Below are positions 26,499 through 34,152 of a stretch of 64,000 nucleotides of DNA, in pieces (the stretch's first letter is position 1; each line of letters opens with the position of its first letter). The notes beneath the pieces are model-generated. The model made no database searches. It was not told the DNA's origin and saw only the letters and a list, made by a program, of their open reading frames with translations. The DNA is from Mycobacterium ahvazicum (lineage in GTDB: Bacteria; Actinomycetota; Actinomycetes; Mycobacteriales; Mycobacteriaceae), in assembly GCF_900176255.2 (NCBI RefSeq), contig NZ_FXEG02000003.1:806001-870000 (forward strand), read 5' to 3'. The position numbers and the translations under genes are program-made.

Positions 26499-27784
26499 CG
26501 GGCGGGCCCTGGCAACACGGCGGCGGGCGGCGCGACGCTATTCGGTGCGATCGGCCCCGGCAGTCCGGGTGCGACCGGGACCGCGGCCTGCGGCGCGCGT
26601 TGCACGGGGACCGGTACTTCCGCCGGCAACGGCGCGGGGGGTACCGAAAGGGGCAGTCCGCCAACGGGAATCGGCACTTCCGCCGGAACCGGAGCGGCCG
26701 GCGCGGGCTGCCCCGGCATCGGCAGGCCCGGCGTGGGCATTCCTTGGGCCGGCAGCGGCTGTGCCGGAAGTCCTTGCGTCGGAAGTAATTGCGTGGGAAG
26801 TCCTTGGGTCGGCAGTCCTTGCGCCGGCAACCCCGGCGTCGGCAGCATACCCGGGAATTGGCCGCCAACCTGGCCACCGGGCACCCCCGGCGCGCCGGGT
26901 ACCAGCGGCGCGGCCGGCGGCAGGTGCTGGCCGCCCACCGTCGTCGAACCATCCGGAGCCCGCAGCAGTGCTTCGGGCCCACCCGGCCGGCCCGGCACCA
27001 GAGCAGCACCGGGATCCGGTTGCACGCGGACCGGGACTTCCGGCGGGACCGCCGCCGGTTTGGGCAGCGGTTGCGGGCCTTCGTCCGGCAGCTTGGCGTT
27101 CAGCGGCGGCGGCGGAACGCCGTCGGCGGGCTTGGGCGTACCGACCACCACCCAGCTACCGGACGGGTCCTGGACCAGGTGCGCGGTGTCACGCGTCGGG
27201 ATCATGCCCTGCTTGCGCGCGGCCTCGGCCAATGCCGGCGCCGCCTCCGCCTCGCGCACGTCGCGCTCCAGCGCCTCCTTCTGCTGCTGCAGCATCCGGG
27301 TCTTCTCCCGCGCGTGACTCAACTGGTAGGAGCGTTCGGCGGAGTCGGTGGACAGCCACAGCGTCAGCGCCAGCCCGGCACCGAGCGCGCCGATGACCAG
27401 CACGACGAACGGAACCTTGGCCACCCACGTCTGCGGCCGCAGGTCGATCGACGCCAGCCGGATGGCAATCCGTTCGGTCAGCCGGGGCCGAATAACCTTG
27501 GGCGCCTTTGCCTTGCGCGCCTTGGCGCGGGCCTTGGCCTGGCCGCTGCTCTTGGGGCGGGCCTTTCGCTCGACCGGCCGCGCATTCGGACTGGTCTGCG
27601 GGCCGGAATTCGACGCTCGCGCCTCGCGGCCGGTCGCCGCACCCCGCGCCGGCCGGGTGCGCCGCGCCGTCGAGTCCGCCGCGTCGCGCCGGGTCTTGCT
27701 CTTGCGGGCCGCGACGTCACGCCCGCCGCGACGGTCGCTGCCGCCCCGGCGTTTCGGCGCCTCGCGCTTGGCTTTCGCTTTCAT
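26495..27784 (-). CDS. FtsL-like divisome protein with proline-rich periplasmic tail (Rv2164c-like)
   Basis: A 429-residue bitopic protein in the ftsL position between rsmH and pbpB. Residues 1-120 are very basic (Lys/Arg/Ala), one membrane helix lies at about 122-145, and a short coiled coil follows (about 146-192), the FtsL-like part. The remaining 230 residues are Pro-rich and contain a degenerate tandem repeat of LPTQG/LPAQG/LPTPG pentamers at about 314-360. It is presumably the FtsQ partner that helps recruit and activate FtsW-PbpB. ATGA overlaps join it to both neighbours. Confidence 0.88.
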   Translation of the reverse strand: MKAKAKREAPKRRGGSDRRGGRDVAARKSKTRRDAADSTARRTRPARGAATGREARASNSGPQTSPNARPVERKARPKSSGQAKARAKARKAKAPKVIRPRLTERIAIRLASIDLRPQTWVAKVPFVVLVIGALGAGLALTLWLSTDSAERSYQLSHAREKTRMLQQQKEALERDVREAEAAPALAEAARKQGMIPTRDTAHLVQDPSGSWVVVGTPKPADGVPPPPLNAKLPDEGPQPLPKPAAVPPEVPVRVQPDPGAALVPGRPGGPEALLRAPDGSTTVGGQHLPPAAPLVPGAPGVPGGQVGGQFPGMLPTPGLPAQGLPTQGLPTQLLPTQGLPAQPLPAQGMPTPGLPMPGQPAPAAPVPAEVPIPVGGLPLSVPPAPLPAEVPVPVQRAPQAAVPVAPGLPGPIAPNSVAPPAAVLPGPAR

Positions 27785-28800
27785 GAGTCGCCCTTCGTAG
27801 TCACCCGCTGCTGTGGTTGTCCCTCGGATTCCAGCCGTTGCAAGGCCCGTAGTCGCACGGCGGTGCTGCGAGGGTTACGTTCGATTTCGTCGGCGTCGGC
27901 GCGCTCGGCACCGCGGGTCAGCGATTGGAATCGCGGGCCACGGCCGGGCAGCTCGAACGGGAGGTCCAACGGCGTGCGGGAGGCGACCGCATCGGCGAAC
28001 TCGCGCTTGACGATCCGGTCTTCCAGCGACTGGTAGGCCATCACCACGATGCGCCCGGCGACACTGAGCGCGTCCAGCGCGGCCGGAATGGCCCGGCGCA
28101 GCGTGTCCAGCTCGTCGTTGACCGCGATCCGCAGCGCCTGGAAGGTGCGCTTGGCCGGATGGCCGCCGGTGCGCCGGGTCGCGGCCGGAATGGCCTGATA
28201 CAGCAACTCGACCAACTCGGCGGTCGTGGTGAACGGCGCGCGGGCCCGCCGGCGGACGATGTGGGTGGCGATCCGGCGCGCGAACCGCTCCTCGCCGTAG
28301 CGGTGCAGGATGGTCGCCAGCTCGGCCTCGTCGTAGGTGTTGACGATCTCGGCCGCGGTCAGCGGCGACGACGGATCCATCCGCATGTCCAGCGGCGCGT
28401 CCTGGGCATAGGCGAAGCCCCGCTCGGCGCGGTCGAGTTGCATCGAGGAGACGCCCAGATCGAACAACACCCCGTCGACCGATTCATGTGCGGCATAACC
28501 GCATTCGGCCAGCGCCTCGTCGATGCCGTCATACCGCTTGTGCACCAGGGTGATTCGGTCGGCGAACGGCGCCAGCCGCGCGCCGGCGATCTCCAGCGCG
28601 CTGGGATCGCGATCGAGGCCGATCAGCTTCAGGCCCGGTAGGTCGGTCAGGAATCGTTCCGCGTGCCCGCCCGCGCCGAGGGTGGCGTCGACGAGCACCG
28701 CGCCGGACCCGTCGGAGTGCTGGCGGGTCAACGCCGGGGTGAGCAGTTCGACGCAGCGGTCCAGCAGCACGGGTACATGCCCGAAGTCCTTGTCAGCCAC
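27781..28800 (-). CDS. rsmH: RsmH (MraW), 16S rRNA m4C1402 methyltransferase
   Basis: A class I SAM-dependent methyltransferase acting on the ribosomal P-site. FGHVPVLLDRCVELL opens the fold, VDATLGAGGHAERFL is the SAM loop, and FDLGVSSMQLDRAERGFAY is the family signature. I chose the GTG at 28800, which has GGGGAGGT six bases upstream and gives a normal 339 residues. The frame stays open upstream to an ATG at 28986 inside mraZ; M. tuberculosis is annotated, as I recall, with a related N-terminal extension, so a longer form is possible. Confidence 0.93.
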   Translation of the reverse strand: MADKDFGHVPVLLDRCVELLTPALTRQHSDGSGAVLVDATLGAGGHAERFLTDLPGLKLIGLDRDPSALEIAGARLAPFADRITLVHKRYDGIDEALAECGYAAHESVDGVLFDLGVSSMQLDRAERGFAYAQDAPLDMRMDPSSPLTAAEIVNTYDEAELATILHRYGEERFARRIATHIVRRRARAPFTTTAELVELLYQAIPAATRRTGGHPAKRTFQALRIAVNDELDTLRRAIPAALDALSVAGRIVVMAYQSLEDRIVKREFADAVASRTPLDLPFELPGRGPRFQSLTRGAERADADEIERNPRSTAVRLRALQRLESEGQPQQRVTTKGDS

Positions 28801-28960
28801 CGCAACACCTCCCCGGGTCTGGAGAAACTCGTCAGAACGAGGGACGGCCTTGCCAAGACGCGCCCCTGCACCGAGGTCCCTGTCCGAAGTTACGAACCAG
28901 GCGTTGGGGAAGTACGCCAGGGTCGGTTCGGGCAGAGGCCACGATGCACGGGCATGCGCC

Positions 28961-29392
28961 TCAGATGATGTCGCCGAGTGCTTCATCGCTGGCCGCGGAG
29001 AAGTTCTCTTCGTGTGTTTGCTGGTAGTCCTGCCAGGCCTGGGCATCCCAGATTTCCAGGTAGTCGACCGCACCGATCACCACGCAGTCCTTGGAGAGGT
29101 TCGCGTAGCGCCGGTGGTCGGACGACAGGGTGATGCGGCCCTGGGCGTCGGGATGCTGCTCATCGGTGCCGGCGGCCAGATTGCGCAGGAACGCCCTGGC
29201 TTCCGGGTTGCTTCGAGACGTCTTGCTCGCCCGGCGGGCCAGCTGCTCGAATTCCGCTCGCGGGTAGACGGCGAGGCTGTGGTCTTGGCTCTTGGTGACC
29301 ATCAACCCCCCTGCCAGCGCGTCGCGGAACTTGGCGGGCAACGTGAGTCGCCCTTTGTCATCGAGCTTGGGCGTGTAGGTGCCGAGAAACAC
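28961..29392 (-). CDS. mraZ: MraZ, repressor of the dcw cluster
   Basis: A 143-residue AbrB-fold protein with two tandem SpoVT/AbrB-like repeats: FLGTYTPKLDDKGRLTLPAKF and then DAQGRITLSSDHRRYA. It forms a ring-shaped oligomer that binds its own promoter and controls mraZ-rsmH and downstream division genes. The start is a GTG with the strong Shine-Dalgarno AGGAGGTGAG upstream. The MraZ binding repeats are at 29450-29474. Confidence 0.97.
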   Translation of the reverse strand: MFLGTYTPKLDDKGRLTLPAKFRDALAGGLMVTKSQDHSLAVYPRAEFEQLARRASKTSRSNPEARAFLRNLAAGTDEQHPDAQGRITLSSDHRRYANLSKDCVVIGAVDYLEIWDAQAWQDYQQTHEENFSAASDEALGDII

Positions 29393-29449
29393 CAGCTCAC
29401 CTCCTGTCGAGGCCGGTTCTCGGCTCGCCCAAACACTTCAGCCACCATA

Positions 29450-29474
29450 CCCCACAGTCCCCCACTTTGCCCCA
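29450..29474 (-). promoter_or_regulatory. MraZ-binding box upstream of mraZ
   Basis: On the minus strand three TGGGG words lie exactly 10 bases apart (at 29474-29470, 29464-29460 and 29454-29450), with a degenerate fourth (TGGC at 29444-29441). This matches the known MraZ operator of TGGG repeats with one-turn spacing. It sits about 60-80 bases before the mraZ start, so autoregulation of the cluster is expected. Confidence 0.85.
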
Positions 29475-29755
29475 TAAAACGGGTGTCGCCGGGGTGTTTC
29501 GCTGCTCATCTGCCACTACGGGCGCGTCCGGCCGCGTCCGAAGGACGGTGCGCTGGTCTCGCGACCCGATCGTGACCCCGGAAACCCCCACTTCACGGGC
29601 CTAAAACCGCCGCGTGGGGGCCGGTGGGGCCAAAGGTGGGGCGCAGTGGGGCACGGCCCATCTACCGAAGACTCGATTGGGACTCGATCGCAAATCAGCG
29701 GGGACTCGGGGCTCGCGTCGATCAGCGAATGCGCTCGAGCCTGCGACCATGCCGC

Positions 29756-29812
29756 CGAGCCTGCGGTGCGTGCGTCGATCCGAGGCCGATCCGCGTCCCC
29801 ACCGCAGGCTCG
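29756..29812. repeat. 13-bp inverted repeat between DUF3040 gene and mraZ
   Basis: CGAGCCTGCGGTG at 29756-29768 is perfectly inverted at 29800-29812, with a 31-base spacer. A further GAGCCTGCG lies at about 29736-29744. It could be a binding site or an RNA hairpin; no gene covers it. Confidence 0.6.
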
Positions 29813-29837
29813 ACACAGCGAGCTGGGGTGGAGCGCC

Positions 29838-29868
29838 AAAAAAACGGGGCAGCCGGTGGCTACCCCGT
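29838..29868 (-). terminator. Intrinsic terminator of the DUF3040 gene
   Basis: Read on the minus strand, ACGGGG-U-AGCC pairs with GGCU-G-CCCCGU around a three-base loop (the single mismatch is a G-U pair in RNA) and is followed by a run of seven T. It starts about 17 bases after the stop codon of the DUF3040 gene. Such clear T-tract terminators are uncommon in mycobacteria. Confidence 0.85.
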
Positions 29869-29884
29869 CCCGTCTAGCGTTCGG

Positions 29885-30286
29885 TTACTCGTCGAAGCGG
29901 CGGCGGAAGCGATCCTCCATGCGGCTCGTGAACGAGCCCCCGCCGCCTTTGTTGCGGCGTTGGCGCGAGCCCTGCGCCGGCCCGGGCTGGTTGGGGCGCC
30001 CGGACATCCGCGGACCGGTGATGGCGAACACCACACCACCGAACATCACAACGAAGCCAACGACGCTGAGAATCGGGAAGCTGCCAATCATCGTGGCCTT
30101 GAACGCCACGCCGGAAACCAGCATCGCCAGACCGATAACGAAGAGCGCCGCACCCTGCAGACGGCGCCGCGCGGTCGGTGCGCGGAACCCCCCACCCCGT
30201 ACGCTCGAAGCGAACTTGGGATCCTCGGCGTAGAGAGCGCTCTCGATCTGGTCGAGCATCCGCTGCTCATGATCGGAGAGTGGCAT
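29885..30286 (-). CDS. DUF3040 family membrane protein
   Basis: A 133-residue protein beginning MPLSDHEQRMLDQIE, the hallmark of the actinobacterial DUF3040 family. Two membrane segments lie at about residues 45-63 and 70-88, followed by a basic Gly/Arg/Gln-rich tail. It corresponds in place to Rv2169c. The function is unknown. I chose the ATG at 30286, preceded by a GGAGGG-type Shine-Dalgarno; an upstream ATG at 30343 would add residues unlike the family. Confidence 0.87.
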   Translation of the reverse strand: MPLSDHEQRMLDQIESALYAEDPKFASSVRGGGFRAPTARRRLQGAALFVIGLAMLVSGVAFKATMIGSFPILSVVGFVVMFGGVVFAITGPRMSGRPNQPGPAQGSRQRRNKGGGGSFTSRMEDRFRRRFDE

Positions 30287-30611
30287 TCGTCCCTCCTTGC
30301 CGACAGACTGACACGTAACTATCGATAGCACGCGGATGCCCATTGTATGGGCAACTAAGTCAAATGATACGAGGTCAATCTGACCCGTACCACTGGTTCG
30401 TCCGCGATTCTATCTCCGTTGCTTCCCGACGATCATCGGGCCGCAACGCCGATGCGTTACAACACCCTTGCCGAAACCGACGCGGCGGTCGGCTGGTTGC
30501 CACCACCGCCCGTCCGCCGATCGGTCCCGGACCCGATAATGGCGATACGGGCACGGGGCCGACGACGACAGAAGGCCCGCCCGCTCATTGCGACGAGGAG
30601 GACACCGCGAG
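30287..30611. other. Divergent intergenic region between the DUF3040 and GNAT genes
   Basis: This 325-base stretch holds both promoters. Visible structure: a CTATCGATAG palindrome (around 30320), a small hairpin GCCCAT-TGT-ATGGGC (30338-30352) and an A+T-richer section at 30340-30420. No additional gene is convincing; open frames here lack family features and a ribosome-binding site. Confidence 0.5.
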
Positions 30612-31214
30612 TTGGCGATATTCCTCATCGATCTGCCGCCGAACGATATGGAGCGCCGCCTCAGTGAGGCCCTCGGGGTCTACGTCGACGCGATGCGCTA
30701 CCCGCGCGGTACCGAGAATCAGCGTGCGGGCATGTGGCTCGAACACATCCGCCGGCGCGGTTGGCAGGCCGCCGCCGCGGTCGAGGCGGACGCGGCCGAG
30801 GGCGCCGATGTGCCGTCGGCGTCCGAACTCAGCGATGCACCGCTACTCGGGGTGGCCTACGGCTACCCGGGGGCGCCGGGCCAGTGGTGGCAGCAGCAGG
30901 TTGTGTTGGGCATGCAGCGCGGCGGTCTGCCGGCTCACGAGATCGCGCAGCTGATGAACAGCTATTTCGAGCTGACCGAACTGCACATTCATCCGCGCGC
31001 CCAGGGCCGCGGCATTGGCGAGGCGCTGGCCCGCCGGCTGCTCGCCGGCCGCTGTGAGCGCAACGTCCTGCTCTCGACGCCGGAAACCAACGGTGAGGCC
31101 AATCGCGCCTGGCGGTTGTATCGCCGGCTGGGCTTCAACGACATCATCCGCCGCTACCACTTCGCCGGTGACCCACGGGCATTCGCGATCCTGGGCCGCT
31201 CGCTGCCGCTCTGA
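30612..31214 (+). CDS. GNAT-family N-acetyltransferase (Rv2170-like)
   Basis: A 200-residue Gcn5-related acetyltransferase. The acetyl-CoA site is ELHIHPRAQGRGIGEALARRLL, with the Q-R-G-x-G-E loop, and NRAWRLYRRLGF follows as the second half of the fold. The protein probably starts at the TTG at 30612 (AIFLIDLPP), with GAGGAGG 12 bases upstream; no ATG fits. The M. tuberculosis counterpart has been linked to lysine acetylation of isocitrate dehydrogenase, as I recall; the target here is not deducible. Confidence 0.87.
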   Translation: MAIFLIDLPPNDMERRLSEALGVYVDAMRYPRGTENQRAGMWLEHIRRRGWQAAAAVEADAAEGADVPSASELSDAPLLGVAYGYPGAPGQWWQQQVVLGMQRGGLPAHEIAQLMNSYFELTELHIHPRAQGRGIGEALARRLLAGRCERNVLLSTPETNGEANRAWRLYRRLGFNDIIRRYHFAGDPRAFAILGRSLPL

Positions 31215-31284
31215 GGGCACCGCCGGCGGACCGGCAAGCCGACGACGTGGGCAAGCGTCACACCAGATCTGGCACGATAACCTG

Positions 31285-31995
31285 GTGCGCGCCAGCTCTC
31301 CCCCACGCCGAAGCCGAGCAACCACTCGCGTGCTGGCCATCGCGATGCTGATGCTCCTGGTTCCGCTGGCGACCGGATGCCTGCGGGCCAGGGCCTCGCT
31401 GACGATCTCGCCCGACGACCTGGTGTCCGGCGAGATCATCGCGGCGGCCAAACCGAAGACGCCGAAGGACACCGGCCCGCAGCTGGACACCAACAACCTG
31501 CCCTTCAACCAGAAGGTCGCGGTATCGAATTACGACAGCGACGGCTACGTCGGGTCGCAGGCGGTGTTCTCCGACCTGACGTTCGGGGAATTGCCGCAGC
31601 TGGCGAACATGAACTCCGACGCGGCGGGCGTCAACGTCTCACTGCGCCGCAACGGCAACGTGGTGATCCTGGAAGGCCGCGCGGATCTGACGTCGCTGAC
31701 CGACCCGGACGCCGACGTCGAGCTGACCGTCGCCTTTCCCGGCGTCGTGACGTCGACCAACGGCGACCGGGTCGATCCCGATGCCGTGTCGTGGAAGCTC
31801 AAGCCGGGCGTGGTCAGCACGATGACCGCCCAGGCGCGCTACACCGATCCGAACACCCGTTCCTTCACCGGCGCCGGGGTATGGCTGGGCATCGCATCGT
31901 TCGCGGCGGCGGGCGTGGTCGCGCTTCTGGCCTGGATGAGCCGGGACCGCTCGGAGCGGTTCACCACGCCGGGCAATCAGCCACCGAGTAGTTAG
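31285..31995 (+). CDS. lppM: LppM-like lipoprotein
   Basis: A 236-residue lipoprotein with a signal peptide (LAIAMLMLLVPLATGC) and lipobox Cys at residue 32, a beta-rich outer domain, and a C-terminal membrane helix (GVWLGIASFAAAGVVALLAWM). M. tuberculosis LppM has been implicated in blocking phagosome maturation. The GTG start at 31285 places the signal peptide about 15 residues in. The stop overlaps that of the convergent MTHFR-like gene (31992-31995). Confidence 0.93.
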   Translation: MRASSPPRRSRATTRVLAIAMLMLLVPLATGCLRARASLTISPDDLVSGEIIAAAKPKTPKDTGPQLDTNNLPFNQKVAVSNYDSDGYVGSQAVFSDLTFGELPQLANMNSDAAGVNVSLRRNGNVVILEGRADLTSLTDPDADVELTVAFPGVVTSTNGDRVDPDAVSWKLKPGVVSTMTAQARYTDPNTRSFTGAGVWLGIASFAAAGVVALLAWMSRDRSERFTTPGNQPPSS

Positions 31996-32888
31996 ACCCG
32001 CTGGGCGGGCGACCAGTAATCGATCATCTCGGCGAAGGTCGCGAACGCCGGGCCGGACAGCCCGTACGTCGCCTCCAGGTGAACGCTCAGCGGGAAGCCG
32101 AGCTCGGCGACGCCGTCGATCACCCGCTTGTACAGGTCGAGCATCATCTGGCGCTTCTGCGGCGGTTCGCGGCCGGCCAGCTCCTTGACGAACTCCTGCT
32201 CGGCGGCCACCGCGGCGTTGCCCGGATCCTGGATAAGCCAATTGATAAGCCCGGTTTTGTTCTCCATCTTCGGCACGAAGCCGAACGACAGCAGGATCTC
32301 GGGCCGGTGATCGGTGGTCTTGGCGAACTCGGTCAAAAAGCCCACGATCGCATCGGAATACAGCAACTGGGTCATGCCGTAGGTGGCGCCCCGGTCGCAC
32401 TTGAAGTTGAACCGGCCGTGTTCGCCCTCGCGGGTCGGGATCAGGATCACGCCGCGGTTGGGCACCAGGTCGCGATAGATCGACAGGGCGTCGGTCGGCG
32501 CGACGCCGGAGCCCTCGCCGTCGTTCATCGTGCGCGGGACGCCGACGAACACAACGCCTTCCATGCCGGACTCGGTGAGCGAAGTCAGCCGCCCACGCAG
32601 TGTCGATTCGTCCAGAAACGCGGTGACCTGCGTGCAGAGACCGCTGATCCCCGGCAGTTCGGGCTTGATCACCGACCAGAAGTCCAGGACGTCGAACTTC
32701 GGCTTCATCGCGATGGGACGGTCGTCGTCCTCGGCGATGATGCCCGGAATCATCACATGACGGATGCGGCCGGTAAGACCGGACTCCGCGGAGTACTGCA
32801 GGACCTTGCGCGCCTCGTCCAGCGCCCGCTCCCGACCCTCGTCCACGTTCGGCGGCACCAGCTCGAGCGCGACGGTGTTGAGAGTCAC
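31992..32888 (-). CDS. Methylenetetrahydrofolate reductase-like protein (Rv2172c-like)
   Basis: A 298-residue TIM-barrel protein related to MetF. Recognisable stretches are NTVALELVPPN at the start, where MetF has its catalytic Glu region, and RHVMIPGIIAEDDDR. As I recall, the M. tuberculosis counterpart reduces methylenetetrahydrofolate without bound flavin, which would supply the methyl group for methionine. I call the family with confidence and the reaction by inference. It diverges from idsA2; the 210 bases between carry both promoters. Confidence 0.82.
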   Translation of the reverse strand: MTLNTVALELVPPNVDEGRERALDEARKVLQYSAESGLTGRIRHVMIPGIIAEDDDRPIAMKPKFDVLDFWSVIKPELPGISGLCTQVTAFLDESTLRGRLTSLTESGMEGVVFVGVPRTMNDGEGSGVAPTDALSIYRDLVPNRGVILIPTREGEHGRFNFKCDRGATYGMTQLLYSDAIVGFLTEFAKTTDHRPEILLSFGFVPKMENKTGLINWLIQDPGNAAVAAEQEFVKELAGREPPQKRQMMLDLYKRVIDGVAELGFPLSVHLEATYGLSGPAFATFAEMIDYWSPAQRV

Positions 32889-33098
32889 GCGGCTCCTTTC
32901 CCTCGGACGAACAGCACCTCGCCAGCATAGGGGCGCCGGGTTACCGCCCGGCCTGGCGGGGACCGGCGGTCATGGGGAGACGACCATCACTATGACGGCG
33001 AATACACTGGTCGGGCCTAACGAACACAGGGGCATGCCGAGGGAGAAAGGGGCGCCGCGCTGAGCCTGAAAACCCCAGCAGAGGCGGCAACCGCCGAG

Positions 33099-34148
33099 TT
33101 GACCGGCGCGATCGGCGAACAACTTCGCCGGTACTTTCACGCGCGGCGCGCGGAGACCGCCTACATCGGCGGCGACTACGCCGCGTTGATCTCCGCTCTC
33201 GAAGACTTCGTGCTCAACGGGGGCAAGCGGCTGCGGCCCGCCTTCGCGTACTGGGGATGGCGTGCGGTGGCCGACGCGGAACCCGGCGCGCACGTGCTGC
33301 TGCTGTTTTCCGCGCTGGAGCTGTTACAGGCCTGCGCGCTGGTTCATGACGACGTCATCGACGACTCCGCCACCCGTCGCGGCCGGCCGACGGTTCACGT
33401 CCATTTCGCCGCGACGCACCGCGCCCGCCAGTGGCGGGGCTCGGCAGAACGGTTCGGGATCTCGGCGGCCATCCTGCTCGGCGATCTGGCCCTGGCCTGG
33501 GCCGACGACATCGTGTTCGGGGCCGACCTGCCCGCGGATACGCAGCGCCGCGTGCGGCGGGTCTGGGCCGATATCCGCACCGAGGTGCTCGGCGGGCAGT
33601 ACCTCGACATCGTCGCCGAGGCCAGCGCCTCGGAGTCGATCGCGTCGCCGATGAACGTCGCCACGTTCAAGACGGCCTGCTACACGGTGACGCGACCGCT
33701 GCAGCTCGGCGCCGCGGTCGCCGCCGACCGGCCCGACGTGCAGGCCGTCTTCGGCCGGCTCGGGACCGACCTCGGCGTGGCGTTCCAACTGCGCGACGAC
33801 GTGCTGGGCGTATTCGGCGATCCGAAGGTGACGGGCAAGCCGTCGGGTGACGACCTGCGCTCCGGCAAGCGCACCGTGCTGCTCGCCGAGGCAATGGAGT
33901 TGGCGGACAAGTCAAACCCCTTGGCGGCCAACTTGTTACGGAGTTCCATCGGTGCACCGTTGACCGAGCCTCAAGTGGCCGAGCTGCGCGACGTGATCGA
34001 GTCGGTGGGCGCGCTCGCCGCGGCCGAGCAGCGCATCGCCACGCTGACCGAGCGGGCGCTGGCCGAGCTCGCCGCCGCTCCCGTCAGCGATGCGGCCAAG
34101 GCGGGGCTCTCCGAACTGGCCAGAATGGCCACCGACCGGTCCGCCTGA
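33099..34148 (+). CDS. idsA2: Polyprenyl (geranylgeranyl-type) diphosphate synthase IdsA2
   Basis: A trans-isoprenyl diphosphate synthase. The first aspartate-rich motif is LVHDDVIDDSATRRGRP and the second FQLRDDVLGVFGD, both intact, and GGKRLRP binds the diphosphate. It likely makes a C15-C20 chain for downstream isoprenoids. The start is uncertain: TTG at 33099 has a poor ribosome site, while the frame extends to a CTG at 33060 just after GAGGGAGAAAGGGG, and homologues seem to include those residues (SLKTP). It is 4 bases upstream of mptA and likely co-transcribed with it. Confidence 0.92.
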   Translation: MTGAIGEQLRRYFHARRAETAYIGGDYAALISALEDFVLNGGKRLRPAFAYWGWRAVADAEPGAHVLLLFSALELLQACALVHDDVIDDSATRRGRPTVHVHFAATHRARQWRGSAERFGISAAILLGDLALAWADDIVFGADLPADTQRRVRRVWADIRTEVLGGQYLDIVAEASASESIASPMNVATFKTACYTVTRPLQLGAAVAADRPDVQAVFGRLGTDLGVAFQLRDDVLGVFGDPKVTGKPSGDDLRSGKRTVLLAEAMELADKSNPLAANLLRSSIGAPLTEPQVAELRDVIESVGALAAAEQRIATLTERALAELAAAPVSDAAKAGLSELARMATDRSA

Positions 34149-34152
34149 GTCG

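Larger units (their letters stand above)
29393..29884. other. Intergenic region upstream of mraZ
   Basis: No gene is supported in this 492-base stretch. From the mraZ side it contains the MraZ box, a G+C-rich segment without clear signals (29480-29740), a 13-bp inverted repeat (29756-29812) and the terminator of the DUF3040 gene (29838-29868). Confidence 0.7.
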
